From Silene latifolia (lineage: Eukaryota > Streptophyta > Magnoliopsida > Caryophyllales > Caryophyllaceae): a stretch of 64,000 bases of DNA. The position numbers were made by a program, and so were the translations under genes. Numbering within the stretch: position 1 is the first letter of the stretch; each line of letters begins with the position of its first letter. Where the stretch lies: assembly GCF_048544455.1 (NCBI RefSeq), contig NC_133537.1, positions 74,968,166 through 75,032,165 on the forward strand. The letters are read 5' to 3'. A model generated the notes under the pieces. That model was not told the DNA's origin, ran no database searches, and saw only the letters and a list, made by a program, of their open reading frames with translations. Shown here one piece after another: positions 36,634 to 48,080 of this stretch.

Positions 36634-38093
36634 TGATACGTGCCTAATATATAGTCTTTTTGGCCTATTTCTGCACGTATTTCTATGCATTTCTATACTA
36701 TTTTTATGGTATTTTGCCCCGAATTGGCTAATTTGGTGTATTTTGTCCTTTTTGTAGGAATGTTCGTGAAAGTAGTGGAACCATATCCCTTTCTGCCCTT
36801 TTTGCATGCATTTAGAGGAGACGGGATTGTCCCAGAGTAAGATACTGCACTTGGAAGCGTCATGGCACGCACTACGAGGCACTTGGGTGAAGACTGAGCT
36901 GAAATGAAGACACAGTCACTCGATCGAGGAGTTTACCAGTCGATCGAGTGGTTCCTACACCCCCCTGATGCTCGATCGAGAGGTTTCCCAGTCGATCGAG
37001 TAAGCTGCACCGAGACTAGTCCTCGATCGAGTAACCTGATGGTCGATCGAGTATTCTTTGCTGAGAAGTTGGTCGATCGAGTGGTTTAATCCACTCGATC
37101 GAGAGGTTTTCACGGGCATGGGCTTTTTATGCAGTCCGTGTGTTTAATTATTTCGCTAAACATTGTTTGTTTTTCTATTTAAACCTAAGTTAATTAGGTT
37201 ATTAGAACCTTTTTTATCTATCTTTCATACTAAAAAAACTTCTACTAGAACCCTTAGTACGTAGCTTTTTCTTCGACTGCTACCTTTATTTTCGGATTAT
37301 TATCGATCGGATTCAGTGTTCTTTACGCCGGATTTGCTCAGATTGTAATCCTTCCTTTCTCTTTATTAATAATAATCGCTTGTTGCTTTAATTTCTTGTT
37401 TATGTTATCATTCTCCCTTGCCCTAATTTCCTTTATTGCATTTTATTGTTATTTCATTATGTCTTCACTTTGGGAACCTAATTCTTTGTTAGATTAATTA
37501 CGAACATGAGTAACTAAACCCTTTCAAGTTGGGATTAGGGAATCTGCGGTAGGAAAATGCCGATGTAGTGAATGAATTAGATGAACTAATAAGAGACTCT
37601 GTCACTATAGCAATTTAACTGTAATTCCCGACCTAGTTGAGTGCACGCTTCTATGTCACCCATTAAACTGGCTATAATTAATCCTGGATCGAAAGATTGG
37701 ACTAAATAGGCCTGCTATAAACAGTAGACTGCCCTAATGAGGACGAAAGTTAAGTTAGTGGTATTTTAGGATAGGAAGTGGACCGAAAGGACCTTCTAAC
37801 ATCCGTCTCACATTAGTTCGCCTGAGTCATTTACTGCTGAGTTGTTGGACTACCGTAGTGAACCGAAATCCCGACATGTCCCTCTCTTCTTGATAGTTAA
37901 ATCGTAATTTATTGCTTTTATTACTCTTAGTTTAGAATCAAATTTAATCAAACCCCCCAATTGTTACCATAGGATTAGAATAGACAGCTATAATTACATT
38001 ACCTCCCTGTGGATTCGATACTCGACTGCCTCTGCTATATTTTAGTTGAGACCGTTAGGTTTTATATTTGATAGGGTTGCGATAGCCGTGTCA
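36634..38093 (+). mobile_element. 5' LTR of Athila C, 1,460 bp
   Basis: Starts TGATACGTGCC, ends GATAGCCGTGTCA. An octet of CGATCG sites lies at 36,917-37,107; TATA-like CTATTTAAAC at 37,175-37,184 follows about 70 bp later. Confidence 0.94.
36917..37107. repeat. Octet of CTCGATCGAG-type palindromes, 5' LTR of C
   Basis: CGATCG starts at 36,921, 36,941, 36,973, 36,993, 37,024, 37,044, 37,074 and 37,096: steps 20, 32, 20, 31, 20, 30, 22. All eight carry TCGATCGAG. The sequences between them are only loosely alike. Confidence 0.95.
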
Positions 38094-38098
38094 AATTT

Positions 38099-38116
38099 TG
38101 GCGCCGTTGCCGGGGA
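38099..38116 (+). other. Primer-binding site, tRNA-Asp (Athila C)
   Basis: TGGCGCCGTTGCCGGGGA, five bases after the LTR end, a perfect complement of the plant tRNA-Asp 3' end as I know it. Confidence 0.92.
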
Positions 38117-38217
38117 GGCAATTGTTCAATTTATTAGTTGTTTTATTTTAGTCCTTTTTCGGTCTAAGGGACACCCGTTCCTTGGACTATTCTCATTTTC
38201 TGTTGTAGTTTCTTCTT

Positions 38218-39839
38218 ATGCGCAGGTCGCAAGGTGGTCCACTACTACCATTCGATCCTGAGATTGAAAGATGTTTGCACGTAAAGAGGAGATTATTTCA
38301 AGAACAACAGTTAGAGGAAGAGTCGAGTTCGTTCCAATTTCTACGAGAACGAACTGTTCGAGGACAACCCACCGTCTTCTCCAGTCTCTACCTCATCAGT
38401 TGAAACCGTTACTTTTCCAGACGTTCCTGAGATGGCCGAAGAAGCGACCATTGCTAGTCACTCTTAACCTACAGTAGTGAATCTCTACAAGGGATTCACG
38501 TTACCAGGGGAGGCAAAAAAAAATTGAGCCAAAGTCGTCCCTTATAAATTTGGTCGAGAGGAATCTATTTGGGGGAGCTGCAAATGAAGATGCAGCCAAG
38601 CACATGGAAATATTCATTGATTATTGCAGTTCCATGTCTCCACCAGCTGGCGTGACTCCTGACCAAGTGAAAGAAACCATGTTCATGTTCTCACTCCGCG
38701 ATGCCGCAAGGGAGTGGTATAGGGATTTGGACCGGGAAGCTGAGGGGATAACTGACTGGAATTCGCTAGCTTTGGCGTTTTATAAGAAGTATTTCTCCGC
38801 CTCAAAGACTATTGCCATTAGAGCTCAGATAACGAGCTTTAAACAAGGGCCTGACGAGACCTTCCACGAGGCATGGGTTCGATTCAAGAAGCTAGTGCGC
38901 ACCATACCGCACCACGGGATCGAAAAATGGAGCTTGTGCAACCATTTTTATAATGGTTTGTATGATGATCACAGGGCCGTTTTAGATGCTGCTGCCAATG
39001 GCCGATTTGCTGAAAACTTGGGAGCAACCAAGGGGTGGAAGATCATTGATGATCTAGCCACCCACAAAGCTGAATATGGGAACTCGAGAGGAAATCAGAG
39101 AAGAGCCGCTGAATCTACTTCTGTCGCGGCACTTGAAGCCCTCACTGCAAGATTCGACACGTATGAGCTAGGAGGGATTTCTAAGGGGGGCATGTACCAG
39201 GTTAATGCTGTGACAGACGGTCCTTTCGTCTGTAGAAGATGCGGAGGAGAGGGACATGTCTCAGATCATTGTCCCAGTCCTTTTGAGCAATGCGCTGCCT
39301 TTCAACATTACAGGCGCGAACAACGATTTACTACGAGCGAATATCCATCCCAATTTGAGGTGGAGCAATCGAGAACGTGCTCAACCCCACGGCTCCTCCA
39401 ACGCGCGCGACCATATATTCCTCCACACCAGAAGCAACAAGGCTATCAGAAGCCTCCATCCTTTAACCCTCCTAACCAAGGTGCATCATCCTCTAGTGGG
39501 GTGAGTGAATTGGGCGAGTTAAAGTCCATGATGCAAGCCATATCGAAGCAATTGCAGCTGAATGATCAACAAAACCAACAGCAAATCGCGACACATAAGG
39601 CACTTGAGACTCAAGTTGCCCAACTTGCTGCAAATCAATCCTCGAGGAAGCCGGGTCACTTACCGACTCAAAATGAGAAGAACCCACATGAGACGGTAAA
39701 CCTGATCGAATTGAGAAGCGGTCTTTCTTATGAGGGACCAGAAGTGAAGAAATCAGACCCGACGATAGTCAGAATCGATGATGAACGGTGTTCGTCAAGA
39801 AAAAAGGGCTCACGACAAAGCGATTACTCGATCGACTAA
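38218..39839 (+). pseudogene. Athila C gag
   Basis: ATG 38,218 (MRRSQGGPLLPFDPEIERCL). A frameshift near 38,335 and a stop at about 38,467 interrupt the N-terminal linker, and a 9-A run at about 38,516-38,524 shifts into the long frame (38,550-39,839). Capsid blocks: FGGAANEDAAKHMEIFIDYC, AAREWYRDLDREAEGITDWN, FHEAWVRFKKLVRTIPHHGI. The zinc knuckle CRRCGGEGHVSDHC has intact CX2CX4HX4C spacing. A Gln/Pro-rich linker and VNLIELRSGLSYEGPE match the same place in copy A (INAIHLRSGTRYEEPK). The frame ends inside the CGATCG array at 39,839. Confidence 0.93.
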
Positions 39840-40010
39840 AGGTGGTATTCGATCAGTGAAAATGGTGAAGAAAGCCCTCGATCGAGTGGTTGTTACGCTC
39901 GATCGAGTGAACAGAAAGCGAGGGTGGTCGATCGAGTGGTAATGTTACTCGATCGACTGATTTTGATGAGGAGACTGCTCGATCGAGTGAGCATATTGTT
40001 CGATCGAGTG
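39825..40010. repeat. Octet of CGATCG palindromes in the gag-protease linker of C
   Basis: Sites start at 39,829, 39,850 (CGATCA), 39,879, 39,900, 39,929, 39,950, 39,980 and 40,001: steps 21, 29, 21, 29, 21, 30, 21. The matching linker of Athila copy A (about 8,950-9,080) has no such sites. Confidence 0.95.
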
Positions 40011-41165
40011 ATATTGATGACGGGAAGCTTATTCGAGAGCCTGCTAGTGCTCGTTTAAGCGAGAAATCACCGGAAAGACCTCGTTCTAGAGGTAAGAGGC
40101 GTCCAAAGGATACCGAACTTGCACGACACTTTGGAAGCGAGAAACAAGGGGCTTGAGATACCAATCACGGTTCCCTTCCAAATTACGAGAATACCAAAGT
40201 TAATCAACGGTTTGGCAAATTTGTTGAACTTTTGAAGAACTTGGAAGTCTCCGTGCCGTTCTTTGAATTGTTGACTAAGGTACCCTCTTATTTAAAGTTT
40301 ATGAAAGAAATTTTAGCACGTAAGAGGACTATTAATGACAATGAGACCGTAGCTTTGATCGAGGTGGGTCACCCTATTTCAAAATAAGTTACCCCTAAGC
40401 AATCGGACCGGGTAGTTTTCGATTCCGTGTCATATCGGTATGCGATTGATTGATAATGCGCTATATATGCGATCTAGGTGCTAGCGTAAGTGTCTTACCT
40501 TTGTCTCTGGCTAAGAGACTTGGTTTGACAAAACCGAGTTGCACCAACATGGTATCCGGATGGCCGACCGTAGTCTATCACGGCCATTAGGTATTGTAGA
40601 AGACGTACTGTTCGGATAGGGAAGTTCTTTATTCCGTCGATTTTGTTGTCTTAGATATCCCAGAAGATGCACACACCCCTATTATTTTAGGGAGACCATT
40701 TCTATCCACTTTGCCCGTGCGGTGATAGAGCGTCAGTGGGAAGACTTTGACATTTCGGGTGGGGGATGAGGAGTGATTTTCATCGGTCAAGTTAGGAGAG
40801 CTCCCATGCAAGCCCAACCTTGCAATGCTCTCTCTTCTATTATTCCTATTATTGACACTCCAGATGAAAATTTGGAGAATATTCTTTATTATTGTTAACC
40901 CTCCGCCTCAGATTGAGAGCAAGAAGGAGGCAAGTTAAATCTGTTGTCCTTCTGCAGTGCAGTTAAAGCAAGGATGGGATTTGTCAAGGGACATGGTATG
41001 GCCATTATCAATCAAATTGGAAGCAAGGATGCCAAAGAAGACGACAGAGGAGCGAGAACGAAGAAAGTTCGAACCTACATAGATTGGAACTACATTCCTC
41101 CTACTGTTGCAAATAGTGATTCAAGCTCATGGAAGATGAAGAGGTCGGTCAAGATGTCGAGGTGA
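40011..41165 (+). pseudogene. Athila C protease and remnant, no RT or integrase
   Basis: NRFGKFVELLKNLEVSVPFF (about 40,204) matches the copy A pre-protease region. The retropepsin core CDLGASVSVLPLSLAKRLGL is readable at about 40,475, then PVDFVVLDIPEDAHTPIILG in another frame, so several indels are present. After about 40,900 a separate open stretch (40,944-41,165, AINQIGSKDAKEDDRGARTK) has no domain I recognise. RT, RNase H and integrase should follow here in an autonomous Athila and do not. Confidence 0.82.
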
Positions 41166-41451
41166 CGTCCTCGATCGAAGCCCACGAAGGGGCTCGAAAG
41201 CGATGAGAACTAAACGGGGAAATGCCCCGTGTAACAAATTGTAATAGACAATTCGTTTGAATTTGCTTATTTACGTTTTAATTAGGACAATTAGTTTAGA
41301 CAATTTTTAGCATAGCATAAGACTATAGACTGTGTTTTTTGCGTATTTGGTATTTTGGGATGTGTTTGGATGTGTTTTATGCAGGTTTGGGGAAGTTTCA
41401 CGCAATTCGAGGAAGAAAGGACGAAATTCAAAGAGTCTACAAGAGGAAGTC

Positions 41452-41630
41452 CTCAATCGAGTACTTTTTGTACTCGATCGAGTGGAAATTGGGTCGATCG
41501 AGCTGTCTGGTTACTCGATCGAGAAAAGCCAAAGAGGAACAGGTCGATCGAGGGGATGCTTACTCGATCGAGCAGAAGGGACATCAAAAGTCCTCGATCG
41601 AGTGATTTAAAAACCACTCGATTGAGTGGT
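41452..41630. repeat. Octet of CGATCG palindromes upstream of env, Athila C
   Basis: Sites start at 41,454 (CAATCG), 41,475, 41,495, 41,516, 41,545, 41,565, 41,595 and 41,619 (CGATTG): steps 21, 20, 21, 29, 20, 30, 24. The array lies about 970-1,140 bp upstream of the env-like ATG. Confidence 0.93.
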
Positions 41631-42593
41631 ATGAATAGGACACGGGAGTTTTCTTTCTTAAAACTCTTATTTTCCTAATTCTATTTTCATTTCACCCTAA
41701 TTCCGTCTAACCCCCTCCCTAATTGCGATTTTCATTCCCCCAAATCCCCATTTTCTTGCCCAAATTCACCAAATCCGTCACCTACATTCCATTGCTAGCA
41801 CTTTAATCTTCAATAGCCCCTTGTTTCCCCCTCTATTTGTGTTCATCTTCACTGTTTTTAAAGGGAATTAGGGTTTGCGGTTTTTTTCGATTAAAATCCG
41901 CCTTTGTTGCTTGTTTATTTGAAGTTTAATTGCTATTATAGGATCATCATCATCAAGTAAGTGTTTCATTCACACTCCTTGCAATTTCTCTTCGATTAAT
42001 TCGATTTTCTTGAGGTGATTTTGAATTAGGGTTCGAAAAATCCATGTCTAGTCGATTTTTTTTGATTTAATTGTATTTATATGCCCTTAATTAGCTTGTT
42101 GATGATCTTATCCCAATTCCTCACTGTTTCCACATGTTTAATTCGAAATTTACACAAGATTTCCGCGATTAGGGTTCCTGAGTCGAGTTTTTCGATGTTA
42201 GACGGTCTTATGTTGTCTTGCTTTGTTTAACTTCAGTCCATGCTTCCTTGCTGCTGTTGTTAACCGTTTTTCCGTCCCCTGTCGTTATTACATGCTATAA
42301 ACTAGTGGTATCTTGCTCTGTGAGTCGACTTTTTCGCCTGCTAGTAGTCCTATATGTTGCCATATGCAGTTCTCTTGCTCATTTTACTCTCTATTAGCAG
42401 TCATAACTATGTCACTTTATTAGCACTCGCATGCTGTATTTTGAAGTTTTGAGGAATTGTTGAGTTTTGCTTGCTGTAAGTCGAATTTTTCGAATGATAG
42501 GGCCATTATTTGCTGTCACATGTTGGTTAACGGGTTGTTTTAACCACGGTTAGCAGCCATCTTCTCTTATCGTGCCCTTTAATACTTTGCAGG
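41631..42593 (+). promoter_or_regulatory. Putative env leader of Athila C
   Basis: After the array: TTCTTAAAACTCTTA (TATA-poor), then a long pyrimidine-rich stretch (CCTAATTCTATTTTC, CCCCCTCCCTAATTGCG), an AGGGTTTGCGG block typical of plant leaders, and CATCATCAAGTAAGTG with a good 5' splice-site look (41,950). AATACTTTGCAG lies directly before the ATG at 42,594 and would serve as acceptor. Inference: an internally initiated, possibly spliced, env transcript. Confidence 0.35.
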
Positions 42594-44308
42594 ATGGATA
42601 GTGGCTCTTTACCCTCCACTAGTACCACTTCCAGTCCGCCCGTGAGCGAGTCAGTGGTCCCTGCTGTTGCCACTAGCTCCGCCTTAGTCACCACCGCGGC
42701 TTCAGTTGTTACTTCTACCCCAACCAGGCCCCTCACTATGCTGGAAAGAGGATTCATCCCTCATTTCCCGACGCCTGGCATGCTGCCACCTAGGCCGAGA
42801 GAGCAGGCTAGTCAGCTAGTCGTGTCTACTCCCAGCTCTTTTGGGGCTGCTGTTATGGGAGAGGGCACTCTTACTCCTTTACCGGCGTTACCTACGGTAC
42901 GTTTCGTTTCCACGGCTCACCGGACTCGGTTAGCCGCTTTACTTCGTTGCCCTCTCTCCTCCACCCGTTTCCTTGCACGGACTGACCTAGAGACCTTATG
43001 TATTTATGAGGAGGTCTGTCGTTTGTTGAACGGGACGGGTATGTCGGGTCTGATTACCATGCAGGAAGCTGCTATTCGTATCCCTACATACGAGTTTTTC
43101 AGCTCCTACTCTTTTGACACCGACTCTTATACTGCTGACCACTCCACTTCTTGCAATTCACTTTCGACTCGTAATGAGTCGCACCTTTGGACTTTGGCCG
43201 GGTTTGGGAGGTTCTAGGCCTCGTTAGTGACGGTCCCACCGACCCACCTCGAGATCTCCTTCAACCACTTTGGGCTGCACTTTCTCACACTCCCTTCCCC
43301 ACACGGAAGGGAGCCCACGACACTTACCCGCTCCCGTTACTTTTTGAGCGATAGGAGAGACCATTTTTGGGCGACCGAGCCCAATAACGTGACCAACACC
43401 GAGCTAGCGATTCTCGCAGGTACCTCAACATTGATTACGGTACCGTTTGTCCTAAACATTGCTTACTTGGTAGCTCAAAGCATTGGAACGGAATTGGGAC
43501 TCGGGTCAAGACATTGTTGTCTGCGGCGGGCTAGTGACTAGGATTGCCCGCCATCTCTACCCCACCGAGCTGGACTTATCGCACCCGATAGGCGGGCCTA
43601 CCTTGACTTGGCGCCATGGCCGACTTGACCGGTTCCCAAAGGTGAAGGGCGCGAGGACGTGGAAGATTTGTAGTTCCACGTCTGTTACCTTGCCGTGCCC
43701 TACCCTTCCTCCACTCTTACCGCTCCCGTCTGTTCCGAGGGAGCGAGGCCACCTCCACCCACTTACCACCTTACCTTCACCCCTACTTCTTCTTCTAGGA
43801 AGAGGAAGCGGGAGGCCGGACAGTCATCTACCCCTCGGGTTCGGACTCGGCTCGGACTCGCCCGGACCCCACGAGACTCCCACACCTACACCTTCACTCA
43901 CTCCACCTCCTTAACGGTCCTAGGCCTTTCCGCCAATTTTGTTGCCCTCCTGTTTTACGGGCGCCCGAGGTCATGGACCAAGGGCGTCGTGATGCCTTGC
44001 TTTTGGATATGTGCGGGTACATTTGCGAGATGAGACGGGATATGGCTTTGGTCGTATTCTCGCTCTACGAGTTCCATATCCGAGCCGGCGACCGATTCCA
44101 GAGGGGTGGCCGCATCCTTCCTTCTACCGATACCCAAAGAACGGGTACCCTCCACTACCTTCGACTCGGAGGAGGAGGCGGAGGAGACACCGTAGCACGA
44201 GAGGTGCGGTTACTGGCCGAGCAGCGGCGACACGGCCGAGCTGTCGGTGAGGAGGCGAGCGATCCCCGTTCACACCCGGTCAGGAGGATCACTGGAGATG
44301 ACGATTAG
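42594..44308 (+). pseudogene. Athila C env-like ORF
   Basis: ATG 42,594. A Ser/Thr/Val/Pro-rich N-terminus (VVPAVATSSALVTTAASVVT) leads to a conserved region; the first frame closes at 43,217. Another frame carries VVCGGLVTRIARHLYP and GPTLTWRHGRLDRFPKVKGA, matching family 1 (VNGGLVTHLAEHFN, then HKFKWVKH). The last part (43,973-44,308) holds MDQGRRDALLLDMCGYICEM and an Arg/Gly-rich tail ending ITGDDD. At least two frameshifts. The same env-like family as in copies A and B but highly diverged. No evident membrane anchor. Confidence 0.78.
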
Positions 44309-46145
44309 AGGTCCCCCTTGTTTGTTCTTTGGTTTGGGAGACCATTTTGTTGAGTCGGAGTACACGGGAGATGGCGGTGCCGACGACGAGTAGCTCTTGG
44401 TCTACTCACTTCCCCGATTTTATTTGGTTTGGGGAAGTTCGCTTTTGTATGTACTTCTTACTCTTTTCATTTTGTCTCCCTTATTTTTATTCTGCTGGTT
44501 GTATACCCCCATCCCCCATCTTTCTGCTGGTGTATGCTGGAGGACAACGAGGGCGTTGTCCGTTTTGGTTTGGGGAGGGTATTGCATCCTTTTGAGTCTG
44601 CATCTGCATTTGTTTTGCATTCACGTTTAACTTCCCGCTTGCATTGTTGTTTATTTTAAAAAAAAAAACCAAAAAAAAATTTCAAAAATTTCAAAAATTC
44701 AAAAACATTTCACGTTTATTTTTGCTTATAGGTTGAGTCGGAACGGTAGATTCCCGTGATGAAATTGCACTATAACTTGTCATTTTACTTGAGCCTTGCA
44801 CTTTCATTGATAGTTATTAGCCTTGTCGTACGCATAATCTACGAATTTCTGTTCAAATATAAGCTGGCTGTTTAGACTTGACCTATAAACTGGCAAACTA
44901 CTTAAAAATTCTGAGTTTTAGAGCCATAACTGGTGACATTCATGACCAGTTCATTAGGAATTTTGAGAGTAGTACTCCTTGCATAGCATGATCGTCTCTT
45001 TTGCACATTTATGACATTCAATTTCTCGTCAAATGCACATATTCGGGTTTGTGGTTGGTGTCACATGCAGGGAGGGTCTTGCAAATTCCCCTTTCTTTAT
45101 ATCTTTCACCCATTTAGCTCCACTTTAGCCAAAACTTGCCTTTTTGACCCATTAGCTACATTCCAAACTAAGCATGCTTAGTCAAGCTAGTTAGTTTGTC
45201 CTTTTGTGGTATGTTTTCAACTGCAGTTTGGCCTGTCATTCTTGTTGGGAGTTGGTATCTGTATTAAGGAAGGAGGAAAGAAAAAAAAAAGGCATTGAAA
45301 AAGAAAAAGAAAGAAAAGGTGAAAGAAGAAAAAAAAAAGAAAAAAAAAATATGAAAAAAAAAACAGAAAAAGAGCTGATATGAAAAAGAAAGAAAGAGAG
45401 ATTGTGAAAAAAGTTGTACCCTCTTGTCAGAGTTGTGAAGATGTTCGAAGATGTACAATCGACAAGGGTTGTTGTTCAGTTAGTTATTTCAGACGGTGTC
45501 TTTAAAAGGGAAGCTTGCGACCGTCTAACTCCTCCGTTCTATCCCATATTTTTTGAGGAGATTGTGCTTTGAGTCTAGTGAGTTTTGTGCCAAGTGAAGG
45601 GCACTAGTACTTAGTTTTTCAGTCAGTTTGAGATCCGGATGGTTTCATTATGGTCCTGTTAGGAACTAGCTTGACGCTCTTACCTCCACATTTCCATAAC
45701 TTGTTTTGCCTTTTCTCACCTGAACCTCACTATTCCCATATTATTTGCATACCCTCGGCTGTGACGGACATTATTGGTTGGAGTTTGTGCATTAGTACTT
45801 GAATTGTCTTTCATTTTTGTTGCATGCATGCTATGTAGGTCATGATTGGGTGAGTGACTGTCTTTTCTTCTCTCTTTTACATACTACATTTGCCCTTTGC
45901 TTCATGAGAGAAGAGTGATCACGTGAGAGTCCAGTTTTGTTGGTCTTGCAAGGTCGATAGGTCAGCTTTATTTATGAACAACTTATAATTCGTTTGCGTA
46001 CTGACTGCTTGGCTTTAACTGTTGATCTTCGTTGCATTAAATTGGTTCAAGTAGACAATTTAAGCTAGCTCTGAGTTATCATTTCCGTTCCATTAGTTTA
46101 GTTTTGAGTTTACTCGAGGGCGAGTAAAGGTTTGGTTTGGGGAGA
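44309..46145 (+). other. Athila C spacer with homopurine tract and polypurine tract
   Basis: No ORF with recognisable domains. A poly-A-rich stretch lies at about 44,655-44,710 and a 145-bp, almost pure purine tract (A/G) at 45,268-45,412. The polypurine tract GGTTTGGTTTGGGGAGATT lies immediately before the 3' LTR (ends 46,145) and matches GGTTTGGGGATATT in family 1 copy B. Confidence 0.8.
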
Positions 46146-47604
46146 TTTGATACGTGCCTAATGTATAGTCTTTTTGGCCTATTTCTGCACGTATTTCTAT
46201 GCATTTCTATACTATTTTTATGGTATTTTGCCCCGAATTGGCTACTTTGGTGTATTTTGTCCTTTTTGTAGGAATGTTCGCGAAAGTAGTGGAACCATAT
46301 CCCTTTTTGCCCTTTTTGCATGCATTTAGAGGAGACGGGATTGTCCCCAGTAAGAGATCGCACTTGGAAGCGTCATGGCACGCACTACGAGGCACTTGGG
46401 TGAAGACCGAGCTGAAATGAAGACACAGTCACTCGATCGAGGAGTTTACCAGTCGATCGAGTGGTTCCTACACCCTTCGATGCTCGATCGAGAGGTTTCC
46501 CGATCGATCGAGTAAGTCGCACCGAGACTAGTCCTCGATCGAGTAACCTGATGGTCGATCGAGTATTCTTTGCTGAGAAGTTGGTCGATCGAGTGGTTTA
46601 ATCCACTCGATCGAGAGGTTTTCACGGGCATGGGCTTTTTATGCAGTCCGTGTGTTTAATTATTTCGTTAAACATTGTTTGTTTTTCTATTTAAACCTAA
46701 GTTAATTAGGTTATTAGAACCTTTTTTATCTATCTTTCATACTAAAAAAACTTCTACTAGAACCCTTAGTACGTAGCTTTTTCTTCGACTGCTACCTTTA
46801 TTTTCGGATTATTATCGCTCGGATTCAGTGTTCTTTACGCCGGATTTGCTCAGATTGTAATCCTTCCTTTCTCTTTATTAATAATAATCGCTTGTTGCTT
46901 TAATTTCTTGTTTATGTTATCATTCTCCCTTGCCCTAATTTCCTTTATTGCATTTTATTGTTATTTCATTATGTCTTCTGCTGGGAACCTAATTGCTGTT
47001 AGATTAATTACAAACATGAGTAACTAAACCCTTTCATGTTGGGATTAGGGAATCTGCGGTAAGAAAATGACGTTGTAGTGAATGAATTAGATGAACTGAT
47101 AAGAGACTCTGTCACTATAGCAATTTAACTGTAATTCCCGACCTAGTTGAGTGCACGCTTCTATGTCACCCATTAAACTGGCTACAATTAATCCTGGATC
47201 GAAAGATTGGACTAAATAGGCCTGCTATAAACGATGAGACCGCCCTAATGAGGACGAAAGTTAAGTTAGTGGTATTTTAGGATATGAAGTGGACCGAAAG
47301 GACCTTCTAACATCCGTCTCACATTAGTTCGTCTGAGTCATTTACTGCTGAGTTGTTGGACTACCGTAGTGAACCGAAATCCCGACATGTCCCTCTCTTC
47401 TTGATAGTTAAATCGTAATTTATTGCTTTTATTACTCTTAGTTTAGAATCAAATTTAATCAAACCCCCCAATTGTTACCATAGGATTAGAATAGACAGCT
47501 ATAATTACATTACCTCCCTGTGGATTCGATACTCGACTGCCTCTGCTACATTTTAGTTGAGACCGTTAGGTTTTATATTTGATAGGGTTGCGATAGCCGT
47601 GTCA
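46146..47604 (+). mobile_element. 3' LTR of Athila C, 1,459 bp, with CGATCG octet
   Basis: Same ends as the 5' LTR. Octet sites start at 46,434, 46,454, 46,485, 46,505, 46,536, 46,556, 46,586 and 46,608: steps 20, 31, 20, 31, 20, 30, 22. A duplicated GATC at 46,501 makes one extra overlapping CGATCG. Confidence 0.94.
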
Positions 47605-48080
47605 GGTAGGATTATAGAGAATGCGAGGTCAATTAGGAAACTATATAATTTACCTTATTCTAATTAGTATAGGAATTATCATTATTATAATTACCATTAT
47701 ATTATTATTATTATTATTACATGTGTTAATCATACCATAAATAGGATTTTCTCATATAATATTTACTAATTTATTATTGCCATAACTTTATTATTATTAT
47801 TGATATAATTATTATTACATTTCCATATTATATTATTATAAATTTCCCGATATAAATCCCGATTACACTCGTACTAATTTAATAAGTTTCGGCCCATATA
47901 ATAATAGCACACGGCCCAAAGCACAAATATTAGCCAAACCCAATTCCCGAATTGAATCATTAATTTATTATTTAATTAACGTCTTACTTGTAATTATTAT
48001 TAGAAATGCCTTTAACTAATTATTAAATTACATAAATTATTCTCAAAAATTATTATCAAAATACGGGGTATTACAAATGT

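Larger units (their letters stand above)
36634..47604 (+). mobile_element. Athila family 2 element C, complete, 10.97 kb, TSD GGTAG
   Basis: 5' LTR 36,634-38,093, tRNA-Asp PBS, gag 38,218-39,839, degraded protease 40,400-40,750, motif-rich spacer, env-like ORF 42,594-44,308, purine-rich spacer, polypurine tract, 3' LTR 46,146-47,604. TSD GGTAG at 36,629-36,633 and 47,605-47,609. The LTRs are 1,460 and 1,459 bp and about 97-98% identical by eye, so it is among the youngest insertions here. RT, RNase H and integrase are missing between protease and env. Confidence 0.94.
34583..48075. mobile_element. Solo LTR D (about 2.5 kb net), TSD AATGT, split by Athila C
   Basis: Starts TGCAACACCCCCATTT, ends ACGGGGTATTACA, and is flanked by AATGT at 34,578-34,582 and 48,076-48,080. 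Removing it restores Tat pol collinearity with unit 1. Its own sequence is 34,583-36,628 plus 47,610-48,075; the rest is Athila C. The end similarity to solo LTR G (TCTCGGTT then GAGGTAGT) indicates a related family. No coding domain in either part; 35,100-35,340 has several TCTGCC-containing short repeats. Confidence 0.92.

Noticed and set aside
39841..40020. The CGATCG octet as a repeated peptide in gag
   Set aside because: Steps of 29 and 21 do not keep one reading phase and stops occur within it, so it is not a conserved protein repeat.
36917..41630. CRISPR-like arrays from the regular CGATCG spacing
   Set aside because: Repeats are 8-10 bp palindromes in a plant LTR element, with no cas context; spacing and repeat length do not fit CRISPR.
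34583..48075. A full-length retrotransposon with TGCAACACCCCC ends
   Set aside because: The only interior is Athila C with its own LTRs and GGTAG duplication; the rest is one LTR-length sequence, so it is a split solo LTR.
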